This document shows positions 1 through 8,071 of a stretch of DNA of 64,000 bases, one piece after another; positions within the stretch are counted from its first letter, which is position 1; the number at the start of each line of letters is the position of its first letter. Under the pieces are notes generated by a model, which worked only from the letters and a program-made list of their open reading frames with translations, was not told where the DNA came from and made no database searches. Source of the stretch: Aequorivita aquimaris (GTDB taxonomy: Bacteria > Bacteroidota > Bacteroidia > Flavobacteriales > Flavobacteriaceae); assembly GCF_001573155.1 (NCBI RefSeq), contig NZ_JRWG01000007.1, forward strand, positions 1 to 64,000, read 5' to 3'. A program made the translations under genes and the position numbers.

Positions 1-31
1 CATCCTGAGCCAGGATCAAACTCTTCATCGT
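1..31 (-). rRNA. rrs: 16S ribosomal RNA, 5' end only (cut by window edge)
   Basis: The complement of bases 13-24 reads AGAGTTTGATCC, the universal sequence near position 8 of 16S rRNA, followed by TGGCTCAGGATG. Counting back seven bases puts the mature 5' end near base 31. Only the first ~31 bases of the gene lie in the window; it runs leftwards out of it. An rRNA operon therefore begins here on the minus strand, driven by the two promoters at 243-273 and 359-389. Confidence 0.95.
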
Positions 32-121
32 ATAATCTTCAATAATATTGCGACCATACACCAAAAGAGCCCGACTCTCAAAAAAATTCAGGAATTCTCA
101 CTTAGTTTAGTTTTCTCTGTC

Positions 122-148
122 GGTCGACCACCTCTCCAGGTGGCGACC
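122..148 (-). other. rRNA leader hairpin
   Basis: Bases 122-126 and 128-133 pair with 144-148 and 138-143 (GGTCG/CGACC and CCACCT/AGGTGG) around a CTCC loop, with one bulged base at 127. It lies inside the transcribed leader, about 90 bases upstream of mature 16S, where processing or antitermination signals are expected. The role is inferred from position only. Confidence 0.5.
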
Positions 149-242
149 TACGCTGTCAATTTCAATATCTCAATGAACTTTTTTATCTAGTTTTGCTCGC
201 CGACAGATCGTGTTCTGTAGTCACTCATTGTCTAAGCGGGTG

Positions 243-273
243 CAAATGTACAACTCTTTTTTAATCCCGCAAT
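243..273 (-). promoter_or_regulatory. rRNA promoter, proximal copy (P2)
   Basis: On the minus strand ATTG (273-270), a 19-base spacer and TACATTTG (250-243) match the Bacteroidetes sigma-ABfr consensus TTG-N19-TAnnTTTG exactly. The downstream bases GCACCCGCTTAG are the same as at the distal promoter. Transcription should start around 233-238. Confidence 0.85.
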
Positions 274-358
274 ACCTTTTTAAAAAAATATTTCAAAAAT
301 TTTTAAGAGCGTCTTTTTTGCCTTTCCGGACTTCTCTATCCGTCCTGCTAAGCGGGTG

Positions 359-389
359 CAAATATAGACCGCTTTTTCGTTCCCGCAAA
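359..389 (-). promoter_or_regulatory. rRNA promoter, distal copy (P1)
   Basis: On the minus strand TTTG (389-386), a 19-base spacer and TATATTTG (366-359) form a perfect Bacteroidetes promoter, followed by GCACCCGCTTAG. It lies 116 bases upstream of P2. The spacer start CGGGA and a central A-run are also shared with P2, so the two look like a local duplication. The rest of 31-520 is AT-rich leader and upstream DNA with no gene that I can support. Confidence 0.85.
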
Positions 390-520
390 TTAAATCATAC
401 ATTATTTTGAAATATTTTTCTGGTAAATCACTAAGGGTTTGAAACGCTATTACTTAAGGAAAAAAATAAATTTACGGCTTTTTATACCTTAATATATATA
501 CTATTTTTAGGCTTGTTATT

Positions 521-634
521 GCGTTAAGGATTGAACGGCATGTTTGAGCTCTCCCAAGGCGCCGTTTTAGCGCCTTGGGAAGCAAGTAGTGAAAGCCTGC
601 CCCATAACCGCAAAAACGGTTATGGGGAACGCCC
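521..634 (+). repeat. two-hairpin intergenic element (possible dispersed repeat or structured RNA)
   Basis: Two strong stems sit next to each other. The first pairs 552-562 with 570-580 (core CCCAAGGCGC/GCGCCTTGGG, 7-base loop). The second pairs 600-610 with 617-627 (CCCCATAACCG/CGGTTATGGGG, 6-base loop). The joining segment GTAGTGAAAGCC and the flanks GATTGAACGGCAT and AACGCCC resemble, from memory, intergenic elements common in flavobacterial genomes. It is GC-rich in an AT-rich gap. Neither stem has a clean T-run directly after it, so simple termination is unlikely. It lies 30 bases upstream of the thrS promoter. It could be a REP-like element or a structured RNA such as the Flavo-1 motif; which one is not decided here. 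Confidence 0.5.
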
Positions 635-664
635 AAAAAATAATTACAATCCATAAAATGGTTA

Positions 665-695
665 TTGCACACCGCCGAAACTAATAGTATCTTTG
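665..695 (+). promoter_or_regulatory. thrS operon promoter
   Basis: TTG at 665-667, a 20-base spacer and TATCTTTG at 688-695 match the Bacteroidetes promoter form. The likely start point, about 700-703, leaves a leader of only ~15 bases before the thrS ATG at 717, so there is no room for a T-box or attenuator. Confidence 0.75.
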
Positions 696-716
696 CACCC
701 TAAAATTTTTGAGTAT

Positions 717-2663
717 ATGATAGCCATTACCTTACCAGACGGAAGTGTAAAGCATTTTGATGCAGGGGTTACGCCTATGGACGTGGCCAAAAGTATTAGC
801 GAGGGATTTGCGCGCAACGTGATCTCGGCGTCCTTTAATGATGTAACTGTTGAGACCACCACCCCTTTAACTGAAGACGGAAGCCTGGTGCTTTATACTT
901 GGAACAATGAGGAGGGCAAAAAAGCTTTTTGGCATTCTTCCGCACATATACTGGCGCAGGCTCTGGAACAATTGTACCCGGGAATTAAATTGACCATTGG
1001 CCCAGCCATTGAAAACGGTTTTTACTACGATGTAGATTTTGGCGACAAAACCATTTCTGAAAAAGACTTAAAAGAGATTGAAGACAGAATGCTGGAAATA
1101 GCTCGCGGAAAACATGAATTCTCAATCCGCGAATCTTCTAAAGCTGATGCGTTGGATTATTATAAAAAACAAGGCAACGAATATAAAGTAGAATTGATCG
1201 AAAATCTGGAAGACGGAACAATTACTTTCTGCGACCACGATACATTTACTGATTTATGCCGAGGCGGACATATTCCGAATACCGGAATCGTAAAGGCCGT
1301 GAAGCTGATGAGCATTGCCGGTGCCTATTGGCGTGGCGATGAAAAGAATAAACAGCTTACACGCATCTATGGCATCAGTTTTCCGAAGCAAAAAGATTTA
1401 ACTGAATATCTTGAATTGCTTGAACAGGCAAAGCAACGCGACCACAGAAAACTTGGCAAAGAACTTGAGCTTTTCACATTTTCGCAAAAGGTGGGGCAAG
1501 GACTTCCATTGTGGTTGCCAAAAGGAGCGGCACTTCGCGAGCGACTCGAGAACTTCTTAAAGAAGGCCCAGAAAAAGGCCGGCTACGAAATGGTGGTTAC
1601 GCCCCATATTGGGCAAAAAGAACTTTATGTTACCTCTGGCCATTATGCTAAATATGGCGCTGACAGTTTTCAGCCAATACATACGCCAAGTGAGGGCGAA
1701 GAGTTTTTATTGAAACCGATGAACTGCCCACACCACTGCGAAATTTATAATAGCAAGCCGTGGTCTTACAAAGATTTGCCAAAGCGTTTTGCAGAATTCG
1801 GTACCGTTTATCGATACGAACAAAGTGGCGAACTTCACGGGTTGACCCGTGTTCGCGGGTTTACACAGGATGATGCACATATTTTCTGTACTCCGGACCA
1901 ATTGGATGATGAGTTTAAAAAAGTAATTGATTTGGTTCTGTACGTTTTTGGTTCGTTAGGTTTTGAAAATTTTTACACACAAGTTTCATTGCGCGATCCG
2001 GACAAACCGGAAAAATATATTGGAAGCCTCGAAAATTGGGAAAAAGCCGAAAAAGCAATCATTAATGCCGCCGAGGCAAAAGGGTTGGATTATAAAATTG
2101 AATACGGCGAGGCTGCTTTCTATGGTCCGAAATTGGATTTTATGGTAAAAGATGCTCTTGGACGAAGCTGGCAATTGGGAACAATCCAGGTAGATTATAA
2201 TCTTCCGGAACGTTTCGAATTAGAGTACAAAGGTAGCGATAACGACACACACCGTCCGGTTATGATTCACCGAGCGCCCTTTGGAAGCATGGAACGTTTT
2301 GTAGCTATTTTGCTGGAACATACGGGTGGAAATTTCCCACTTTGGTTAATGCCAGAACAAGTGAGTATATTATCATTAAGTGAAAAATATGAAAAATACT
2401 CACAAAAAGTTTTAAATTTGCTTGAAAATGACGAAATTCGCGCCCTTGTTGACAATAGGAACGAAACAATTGGCAAGAAAATCAGGGAGGCTGAGATGAA
2501 CAAAATCCCATATATGTTGATTGTTGGTGAGCAAGAAGAAAAAGATGGAACGGTTTCTGTACGTAAACACGGCGAAGGGGATCTAGGCACAATGACACCA
2601 AAAGCCTTTTCAGAATTGATTCAACAAGCAATAAAAGAAGAATCAAAAGAATTTAATGTTTAA
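717..2663 (+). CDS. thrS: threonine--tRNA ligase
   Basis: Cytoplasmic class II aminoacyl-tRNA synthetase that charges tRNA-Thr; 648 residues, the normal full length. The order is: N-terminal TGS domain (starts [15 protein letters not shown]), editing domain with the HxxxH region around [11 protein letters not shown], then the catalytic core with the zinc-binding segment [10 protein letters not shown], motif 2 around [13 protein letters not shown] and motif 3 [12 protein letters not shown], then the anticodon-binding domain. The ATG at 717 is chosen over a TTG at 693, because 693 lies inside the promoter -7 box and the TGS domain begins at 717. It is the first gene of the conserved thrS-infC-rpmI-rplT operon. 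Confidence 0.98.
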   Translation: MIAITLPDGSVKHFDAGVTPMDVAKSISEGFARNVISASFNDVTVETTTPLTEDGSLVLYTWNNEEGKKAFWHSSAHILAQALEQLYPGIKLTIGPAIENGFYYDVDFGDKTISEKDLKEIEDRMLEIARGKHEFSIRESSKADALDYYKKQGNEYKVELIENLEDGTITFCDHDTFTDLCRGGHIPNTGIVKAVKLMSIAGAYWRGDEKNKQLTRIYGISFPKQKDLTEYLELLEQAKQRDHRKLGKELELFTFSQKVGQGLPLWLPKGAALRERLENFLKKAQKKAGYEMVVTPHIGQKELYVTSGHYAKYGADSFQPIHTPSEGEEFLLKPMNCPHHCEIYNSKPWSYKDLPKRFAEFGTVYRYEQSGELHGLTRVRGFTQDDAHIFCTPDQLDDEFKKVIDLVLYVFGSLGFENFYTQVSLRDPDKPEKYIGSLENWEKAEKAIINAAEAKGLDYKIEYGEAAFYGPKLDFMVKDALGRSWQLGTIQVDYNLPERFELEYKGSDNDTHRPVMIHRAPFGSMERFVAILLEHTGGNFPLWLMPEQVSILSLSEKYEKYSQKVLNLLENDEIRALVDNRNETIGKKIREAEMNKIPYMLIVGEQEEKDGTVSVRKHGEGDLGTMTPKAFSELIQQAIKEESKEFNV

Positions 2664-2679
2664 CTAAAATTAGTAAGCC

Positions 2680-3234
2680 ATAGCAATACGAAGAAAAAGA
2701 AGTAGAGGCCCTGCAAGGGTAATTAAAGAAGATCAACACAGAATCAACGGAAAGATTCGTGCGGAAGAAGTACGCCTTGTAGGTGATAATGTTGAAATAG
2801 GAGTTTATCCTTTAAAAAAAGCGCGTGAAATTGCTGAAGAGCAAGAGCTCGATCTCGTGGAAATTTCACCAAACGCAAACCCGCCAGTTTGCAAAGTAAT
2901 AGACTATAAAAAGTTTGTTTACGAGCAGAAAAAACGTGAAAAGGCGCTAAAGGCCAAAGCGACCAAGGTTACCATTAAGGAAATCAGGTTTGGGCCAAAT
3001 ACCGATGATCACGATTACGAGTTCAAAAAGAAACACGGCGAAAAGTTTTTGCAGGAAGGTTCAAAATTAAAAGCGTATGTTTTCTTTAAAGGACGTTCCA
3101 TCATCTACAAAGACCAAGGCGAAATTTTGCTTTTGCGTCTTGCCCGGGATCTTGAGGAATACGGAAAAGTAGAGCAAATGCCAAAACTGGAAGGCAAGCG
3201 AATGATTATGTTCATTGCCCCGAAAAAGAAATAA
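2680..3234 (+). CDS. infC: translation initiation factor IF-3 (ATA start codon)
   Basis: IF-3 binds the 30S subunit and rejects non-standard start codons. Starting at 2680 the protein is 184 residues, begins [20 protein letters not shown] and has both the N-domain ([16 protein letters not shown]) and the C-domain ending [10 protein letters not shown]. An in-frame TAA at 2674-2676 blocks any earlier start. The first in-frame ATG, GTG or TTG is the GTG at 2857, which would remove about 59 conserved residues. The gene must therefore start at a non-standard codon, and ATA at 2680 fits the known family N-terminus. Rare start codons in infC are known (AUU in E. coli) and let IF-3 repress its own translation. 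The gene lies 16 bases after thrS. Confidence 0.93.
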   Translation: MAIRRKRSRGPARVIKEDQHRINGKIRAEEVRLVGDNVEIGVYPLKKAREIAEEQELDLVEISPNANPPVCKVIDYKKFVYEQKKREKALKAKATKVTIKEIRFGPNTDDHDYEFKKKHGEKFLQEGSKLKAYVFFKGRSIIYKDQGEILLLRLARDLEEYGKVEQMPKLEGKRMIMFIAPKKK

Positions 3235-3235
3235 T

Positions 3236-3262
3236 ACTTCATTTTTCAAAAGAAATTGAAGT
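3236..3262 (+). other. intercistronic inverted repeat between infC and rpmI
   Basis: ACTTCA (3236-3241) pairs with TGAAGT (3257-3262), and TTTC/GAAA can extend the stem inside. It lies in the 66-base infC-rpmI spacer. In other phyla L20 represses the rpmI-rplT part of this operon by binding an RNA structure here; whether this hairpin does that is inference. Confidence 0.3.
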
Positions 3263-3300
3263 TCACAATAAAGCGAAGTAATTAATAAAAAGTAGGAAAC

Positions 3301-3498
3301 ATGCCGAAACAAAAAACAAAATCCAGTGCCAAGAAGCGTTTTAAGCTTACTGGTACAGGTAAGATTAAAAGAAAGCATGCGTTTAAAAGCCACATCTTAA
3401 CAAAGAAGAGCAAAAAACGCAAACTTGCATTGACCCATGACGGGTTGGTGGACAAGGCCGACGAAAGCAATGTTAAGCAAATGCTTCGAATGAAGTAA
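3301..3498 (+). CDS. rpmI: 50S ribosomal protein L35
   Basis: A 65-residue basic protein of the large ribosomal subunit. It begins [20 protein letters not shown] and has the lysine-rich centre [21 protein letters not shown], the signature of the L35 family, at the usual length. The ATG at 3301 is the only reasonable start. It sits between infC and rplT in the standard order, 66 bases after infC. Confidence 0.98.
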   Translation: MPKQKTKSSAKKRFKLTGTGKIKRKHAFKSHILTKKSKKRKLALTHDGLVDKADESNVKQMLRMK

Positions 3499-3504
3499 TA
3501 CAGC

Positions 3505-3516
3505 TTAACCGGTTAA
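3505..3516. other. 12-bp palindrome in the rpmI-rplT spacer
   Basis: TTAACCGGTTAA is a perfect palindrome in the 96-base gap between rpmI and rplT, a gap that is long for this operon. A protein site or part of an L20 control structure is possible; I see no ORF or promoter in the gap. Confidence 0.3.
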
Positions 3517-3594
3517 AACAATTATTTAAACCCTGGAGTAGTGCAATAAAAGTATTCACAATGATGGATCGCCTGCTACAAAAAAATTAAAATT

Positions 3595-3939
3595 ATGCCA
3601 AGATCAGTAAATTCAGTTGCGAAGAGAGCCCGCAGAAAAAAGGTTCTTAAACAAGCCAAAGGTTACTTTGGAAGACGTAAAAACGTATGGACGGTTGCCA
3701 AAAACGCTGTGGACAAAGCGATGCTTTATTCATATCGTGACCGTCGTGCAAAAAAGAGAAATTTCAGATCCCTTTGGATCACCCGTATCAACGCGGGCGC
3801 AAGACAGCATGGAATGTCTTATTCACAATTTATGGGAAGTTTAAAAAATAGCGGAATCGAGCTTAACCGTAAGGTTTTGGCCGATTTGGCGATGAACCAC
3901 CCAGAGGCTTTTGCCGCAATCGTAAAACAAGTAAAATAA
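3595..3939 (+). CDS. rplT: 50S ribosomal protein L20
   Basis: Large-subunit assembly protein of 114 residues, the normal length. It begins [20 protein letters not shown] and contains [19 protein letters not shown] and [21 protein letters not shown], which are L20 hallmarks. In E. coli and Bacillus L20 also represses rpmI-rplT translation. It is the last gene of the operon and is followed at once by an intrinsic terminator (3968-3995). Confidence 0.98.
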   Translation: MPRSVNSVAKRARRKKVLKQAKGYFGRRKNVWTVAKNAVDKAMLYSYRDRRAKKRNFRSLWITRINAGARQHGMSYSQFMGSLKNSGIELNRKVLADLAMNHPEAFAAIVKQVK

Positions 3940-3967
3940 GACATTAACTATATTATTTCGCCTAAAG

Positions 3968-3995
3968 ACCGCTTCAGAAATGAGGCGGTTTTTTT
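3968..3995 (+). terminator. intrinsic terminator after rplT
   Basis: ACCGCTTC (3968-3975) pairs with GAGGCGGT (3982-3989), with one G-T pair, and seven T bases follow (3989-3995). It ends the thrS-infC-rpmI-rplT operon. Confidence 0.88.
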
Positions 3996-4047
3996 ATGCA
4001 AAAACTTCAACTAAAGAAGTTTGACTATCTTCGTTAAAAATAGACGA

Positions 4048-4995
4048 ATGCCTCGAACCGTACTTTTTCTCTCTATAATGCTTTTCGTTTCGGGAGGTTT
4101 TATTTTTGCCCAAAAAGGCACCGGAAAACTATACAGAATTGACAGGTATGAATCTATCTATCTTCCTTTAGGAAAAATTTCCTTTGCAGATAAATTGATT
4201 GAATATAAAGTTGGTACTCCTCCACCCATTCAAAAATACAGGGATAGCATACAATGCCTTCACGAACCAAATTACAAAAATTACCAAACCCCAAATTTTA
4301 TATCGCTGGGCTGCGGCGGCAGTTTGACTGTGGAATTCACGGACAATGGTTTTATGAACCTGCCGGGCGACGATCTTTATCTTTTTGAAGTAGGCCCTTC
4401 AAAAGAACCCGCCAAAGTTGAAATCTCCCAAAATGGAATGGATTGGATTTATGCGGGAAAAATTGCGGGCGGAAAGTCGTCCATAGATTTAAGCAAGGAA
4501 GGTATTGATACTGAAACCGTTTTCTATTTTCTTCGTATAACCGATTTAAAAGACCTTTGCAAAAGTAAAAGTGCCGGCGCAGATTTGGATGCTATTGGAG
4601 CCATAAATAGTGTGATAAAGCTTACGATTAACGCAGACGTGTTGTTTGATGTTGCCAAATATGATTTAAAGGAAAACGCAAAACAAAGTCTCGATTCTCT
4701 GGCAGAATCCATTCGCCAAGTAGATAAGGCAACCATATTGGTGGAAGGCCACACCGATAGTGATGGCAAAGAAAACTCAAATATGTTACTTTCTGAAAAT
4801 AGATGTATTTCAGTAAAAAATAGATTGATTGAAATTTTTGGGGACGACTCGTTATATGAATTCGAGATAAAACCGTATGGCGAAAACAAACCTCGTTTTC
4901 CGAACGATACTGAAGAAAACAAACAACAAAACCGGAGAGTGGAAATTACGGTTTTACCGCCAAAGGATTACTACGAAAGCTTAAAGAAAAATTAA
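4048..4995 (+). CDS. OmpA-family outer-membrane/periplasmic protein
   Basis: 315 residues from the ATG at 4048. A TTG nine codons earlier would add an N-terminus in front of a normal signal peptide and is not preferred. The signal peptide is MPRTVLFLSIMLFVSGGFIFAQ. A middle domain follows (FISLGCGGSLTVEFTDN, PGDDLYLFEVG, GADLDAIGAI) of a type found in Bacteroidetes cell-surface proteins. The C-terminal ~115 residues are an OmpA-like peptidoglycan-binding domain (VEGHTDSDGKENSN, then NRRVEITV). It probably ties the envelope to peptidoglycan. Its stop overlaps by four bases that of the convergent next gene. Confidence 0.85.
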   Translation: MPRTVLFLSIMLFVSGGFIFAQKGTGKLYRIDRYESIYLPLGKISFADKLIEYKVGTPPPIQKYRDSIQCLHEPNYKNYQTPNFISLGCGGSLTVEFTDNGFMNLPGDDLYLFEVGPSKEPAKVEISQNGMDWIYAGKIAGGKSSIDLSKEGIDTETVFYFLRITDLKDLCKSKSAGADLDAIGAINSVIKLTINADVLFDVAKYDLKENAKQSLDSLAESIRQVDKATILVEGHTDSDGKENSNMLLSENRCISVKNRLIEIFGDDSLYEFEIKPYGENKPRFPNDTEENKQQNRRVEITVLPPKDYYESLKKN

Positions 4996-6251
4996 GTTTT
5001 CTGTTTCTTCTTCTTAGCTGCTGGAAATAAAACGTTATTCAAAATAAGCCTGTATCCCGGTGAATTTGGATGAAGCGCCAACTCCGTTTTTGCGTCCCCT
5101 ACTCTATGCTGATAATCTTCCGGATCGTGGCCGCCGTAAAAGGTAAAGAAACCCTTTCCTTTTATTCCGTGAATATAGCGTGCCTCGCCATTGGTTTTGT
5201 TTTCTCCCATAATTAAAACATTACTTTTAATTTCATCAGGGTCAAAAGAAGTTGTTTGCCCCATAAACCCTTTTACCAAAGCAGTATGATTTTGGTTAAG
5301 CATCGTTGGGATTGGGTCCCACTTAGCGGAATAATCCATTAATGTAAAATAATCACTTTCCTTAGCAATCCTGCGTTTTTCGGTCATATCAATACTGGAA
5401 AATTCATAGACCATCGGACTACGTTCCAATATAAAATCTTTAAAAGCAAAAGTTTTATTGTAATCTATTTTGCTTTGATAGCCCGGTTCGCTCGGGTCGC
5501 CGTCAAACATGGGTTCACAAATATCAACGCCTTCCGCGGAAAGGGCAATGTCAAAACTATCGGTGGCACTGCACATGGCAAACATAAAGCCACCCCCAAT
5601 TACATAATCGCGGATTTTTTTGGCAACGGCCAATTTTTCTTCTGAAACTTTATTGTATCCCAATTTTGCGGCAAGCGCTTCGGCCTTAGCCTTCTCCTCG
5701 ATATACCAAGGCGCGGAACGATAGGCTCGATAAAATTTTCCGTACTGCCCAGTGAAATCCTCGTGGTGCAGGTGAAGCCAATCGTAAAGAATCAATTGGT
5801 CGCCCAGCACTTCTTCGTCGTAAACAACGGTGTAGGGAATTTCAGCGTAGGTCAAAACCATCGTCACCGCATCATCCCACGGAAGATTTCCTTTTGGGGA
5901 ATATACCGCGATTTTGGGCGCTTTCTCCAAAACAACGGCGTCCATATTTTTGGACGGGCTGCTTATATCAGTAAGAATTTGTTCGGTTTTGCTGTCCGAA
6001 ATTACTTCAAAGGAAACTCCACGAATCTGGCATTCCTTTTGAATTTCGGGAGAATCTGGCATCAAAAAAGAACCGCCGCGATAATTCAGCAACCATTTCA
6101 CTTTTTGCTGCTTTTCCAAAACCCAATACGTAATTCCGTAGGCTTTTAAATGTTCCTTTTGGCTTTCGGCATCCATTGGAATGAGAATGTAGGAAGCTGA
6201 AGCTTTTAAGGAAAAAAGTATTAAGAATATGACTAAAATAAAACGTTGCAT
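4992..6251 (-). CDS. secreted protein of the family often labelled asparagine synthetase B
   Basis: 419 residues with a clear signal peptide (MQRFILVIFLILFSLKASAS). Close relatives in Flavobacteriia are commonly labelled asparagine synthetase B. The sequence does not support that: there is no N-terminal catalytic Cys2, no SGGxDS ATP-pyrophosphatase motif, and the protein is exported. It has a segment GGGFMFAMCSATDSFDI that resembles the turn around a glutamine-amidotransferase-like fold, and conserved stretches PWDDAVTMVLTYAEIPY and GKGFFTFYGGHDPEDYQHRVG. A periplasmic protein with an amidotransferase-like fold is the most that can be said. It ends convergently on the OmpA gene. Confidence 0.75.
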   Translation of the reverse strand: MQRFILVIFLILFSLKASASYILIPMDAESQKEHLKAYGITYWVLEKQQKVKWLLNYRGGSFLMPDSPEIQKECQIRGVSFEVISDSKTEQILTDISSPSKNMDAVVLEKAPKIAVYSPKGNLPWDDAVTMVLTYAEIPYTVVYDEEVLGDQLILYDWLHLHHEDFTGQYGKFYRAYRSAPWYIEEKAKAEALAAKLGYNKVSEEKLAVAKKIRDYVIGGGFMFAMCSATDSFDIALSAEGVDICEPMFDGDPSEPGYQSKIDYNKTFAFKDFILERSPMVYEFSSIDMTEKRRIAKESDYFTLMDYSAKWDPIPTMLNQNHTALVKGFMGQTTSFDPDEIKSNVLIMGENKTNGEARYIHGIKGKGFFTFYGGHDPEDYQHRVGDAKTELALHPNSPGYRLILNNVLFPAAKKKKQKT

Positions 6252-6318
6252 CGTGCGAATATAACGACAATTTTTAAGCCATGTTTTAGATATGAATAAA
6301 TATAATTCGAAATAAGGG

Positions 6319-6343
6319 CCTTTCGACTGCGCTCAAGTTGACA
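6319..6343. repeat. fragment of dispersed repeat (CTTCGACT-CGCTCA family)
   Basis: CCTTTCGACTGCGCTCAAG followed by TTGACA matches the core of the palindromic element inserted in pyrD (45954-46001), where the complement reads CCCTTCGACTCCGCTCAGG. It lies in the 98-base gap between dnaB and the 4992-6251 gene. Short elements of this type are scattered through many Bacteroidetes genomes (from memory). Confidence 0.55.
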
Positions 6344-6349
6344 TTTTAC

Positions 6350-7903
6350 TTAAAACGGCACATCATTATCCTCGTCAATGGAAAAATCATCGTTCATCGA
6401 ACTTCCAAAAGCTTCGTTTGGAGAGGGCAGATTCTTGGTTTTAAAAGTATCGTCATTTGCGGCATCGTTCATTCTGGAATGGATTTCCATCGGTGTATCA
6501 AAGTTATCGAGGCTTTCAAACTTACCGAGATGGCCAATAAACTTCAAACGAATTTCATCCAAACCACCGTTACGGTGCTTTGCAACAATAAACTCTGCCT
6601 GTCCAGCTGTTGGCGTGTGCTCCTCATCGTCCCACTCATCAATTTTATAATATTCGGGACGGTAAATGAAAGAAACAATATCTGCATCCTGCTCAATCGC
6701 TCCAGATTCCCGAAGGTCTGAAAGCAACGGACGCTTGCTACCGCCTCGGGTTTCTACTGCTCGCGAAAGCTGCGACAGTGCAATTACGGGAATGTTCAAT
6801 TCTTTCGCCAACGCCTTTAGGTTTCGGGAAATAGTGGAGATTTCCTGCTCGCGGTTCCCTCCTTTTTGGCTTCCACCGGCGGTCATCAATTGTAGATAAT
6901 CCACAATTATAAGTTTGATGCCGTGTTGGGATGAAAGCCTTCTCGCTTTGGCGCGTAAATCAAAAATGGAAAGCGAAGGTGTATCATCTATAAAAAGAGG
7001 CGCTTTTTCAAGCCCTTTTACCTTTACGTTCAGTTGTTCCCACTCATGTTTTTCAAGGTTTCCGGTACGTAATTTCTCGGAGCTCAATTGTGTTTCGGAA
7101 GAAATCAAACGGGTAATAAGCTGTACCGAAGACATTTCCAAAGAGAAAAAAGCTACGGGAATGTTGTGCTCCACCGCGATATTCCGCGCCATGGAAAGCG
7201 TCAAGGCTGTTTTACCCATACCCGGACGGGCAGCGATGATTATCAAATCACTCGGTTGCCAGCCAGAAGTAAGCTTGTCCACTTTCGTAAATCCTGACGG
7301 AACTCCGGAAAGCCCCTCTTTATTTGCAATTTCCTCAATCCGTTTCTTTGCTTGAATTACAAGATTCTGTGCAGTTTCTGAAGAACGCTTTATGTTTCCC
7401 TGAGTTACTTCGTACAATTTTGCTTCGGCGTTGTCCAAAAGGTCAAAAACGTCGGTGCTTTCATTATAGGAATCCTCAATTATTTCGTTTGAAATTTTAA
7501 TCAAACTTCGTTGAATATATTTCTGAAGAATGATACGCGCGTGGAATTCAATATGTGCCGAAGAGGACACTTTTTGGGTCAATTGTATCAAATAAAACTC
7601 TCCGCCAACGAGTTCGATTTTGCCCTGCTTCTTAAGTTGTGTTGAAACGGTTAATAAGTCTACAGGCTGGCTATCTTCAAACAGATCGTGAATAGCTTCA
7701 AAGATGTGTTGGTGTGCTTGTTTATAGAAAACTTCGGGGTGTAGGATATCTATTACTTCATCGACCCCTTTTTTGTCAATCATCAAAGCTCCGAGCACAA
7801 CTTCTTCTAAATCAATAGCTTGTGGCGGTATTTTGCCCTTTTCAAGCGATATGACCTGCGAAGAGCGGGTTGAAAAACTGGTTTGAGGTTTGATTTTTTC
7901 CAT
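6350..7903 (-). CDS. dnaB: replicative DNA helicase
   Basis: Hexameric helicase that unwinds DNA at the replication fork; 517 residues with no intein. The N-terminal DnaB domain starts near residue 27 (IPPQAIDLEEVVLGAL). The RecA-like core has Walker A AARPGMGKTAL, Walker B LIIVDYLQLM and the late motif DLRESGAIEQDADIV. The C-terminal tail is acidic and ends DEDNDVPF, which resembles the SSB C-terminal peptide DDDIPF. The start MEKIKPQTSF is the only ATG that keeps the full N-terminal domain. The 3' end lies next to a repeat fragment rather than a clear terminator. Confidence 0.97.
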   Translation of the reverse strand: MEKIKPQTSFSTRSSQVISLEKGKIPPQAIDLEEVVLGALMIDKKGVDEVIDILHPEVFYKQAHQHIFEAIHDLFEDSQPVDLLTVSTQLKKQGKIELVGGEFYLIQLTQKVSSSAHIEFHARIILQKYIQRSLIKISNEIIEDSYNESTDVFDLLDNAEAKLYEVTQGNIKRSSETAQNLVIQAKKRIEEIANKEGLSGVPSGFTKVDKLTSGWQPSDLIIIAARPGMGKTALTLSMARNIAVEHNIPVAFFSLEMSSVQLITRLISSETQLSSEKLRTGNLEKHEWEQLNVKVKGLEKAPLFIDDTPSLSIFDLRAKARRLSSQHGIKLIIVDYLQLMTAGGSQKGGNREQEISTISRNLKALAKELNIPVIALSQLSRAVETRGGSKRPLLSDLRESGAIEQDADIVSFIYRPEYYKIDEWDDEEHTPTAGQAEFIVAKHRNGGLDEIRLKFIGHLGKFESLDNFDTPMEIHSRMNDAANDDTFKTKNLPSPNEAFGSSMNDDFSIDEDNDVPF

Positions 7904-8016
7904 GAAGCGAATGTAAAGAAAATGTTAAGAGAAATGTATTGTTTTTTGTCTTACTATATTAACCATTCTTCAACAATTGAACTGTTGAAAACTGCAAAAA
8001 ATTGTTGATAACCCGT

Positions 8017-8046
8017 AAAAAAATCCGAGGCTTCCACCTCGGATTT
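8017..8046 (-). terminator. intrinsic terminator after accA
   Basis: AAATCCGAGG (8021-8030) and CCTCGGATTT (8037-8046) form a perfect 10-bp stem. Read on the minus strand it is followed by seven T bases (8023-8017). It separates accA from dnaB, which is transcribed in the same direction. Confidence 0.88.
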
Positions 8047-8071
8047 ACGGTAAGTTAAGCTATTGTTCGTT

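Noticed and set aside
521-634. T-box or other amino-acid-sensing leader for thrS
   Set aside because: The promoter at 665-695 lies downstream of the hairpins, so they are not in the thrS message.
472-672. Small open frame (66 residues, minus strand) in the gap before thrS
   Set aside because: It runs across the two hairpins and has no promoter or recognisable protein pattern.
693-716. TTG start for thrS giving eight extra residues
   Set aside because: The TTG is part of the promoter -7 box TATCTTTG; the TGS domain begins at the ATG at 717.
2857-3234. Short infC starting at GTG 2857
   Set aside because: It would remove the conserved IF-3 N-domain, which is fully encoded in frame upstream.
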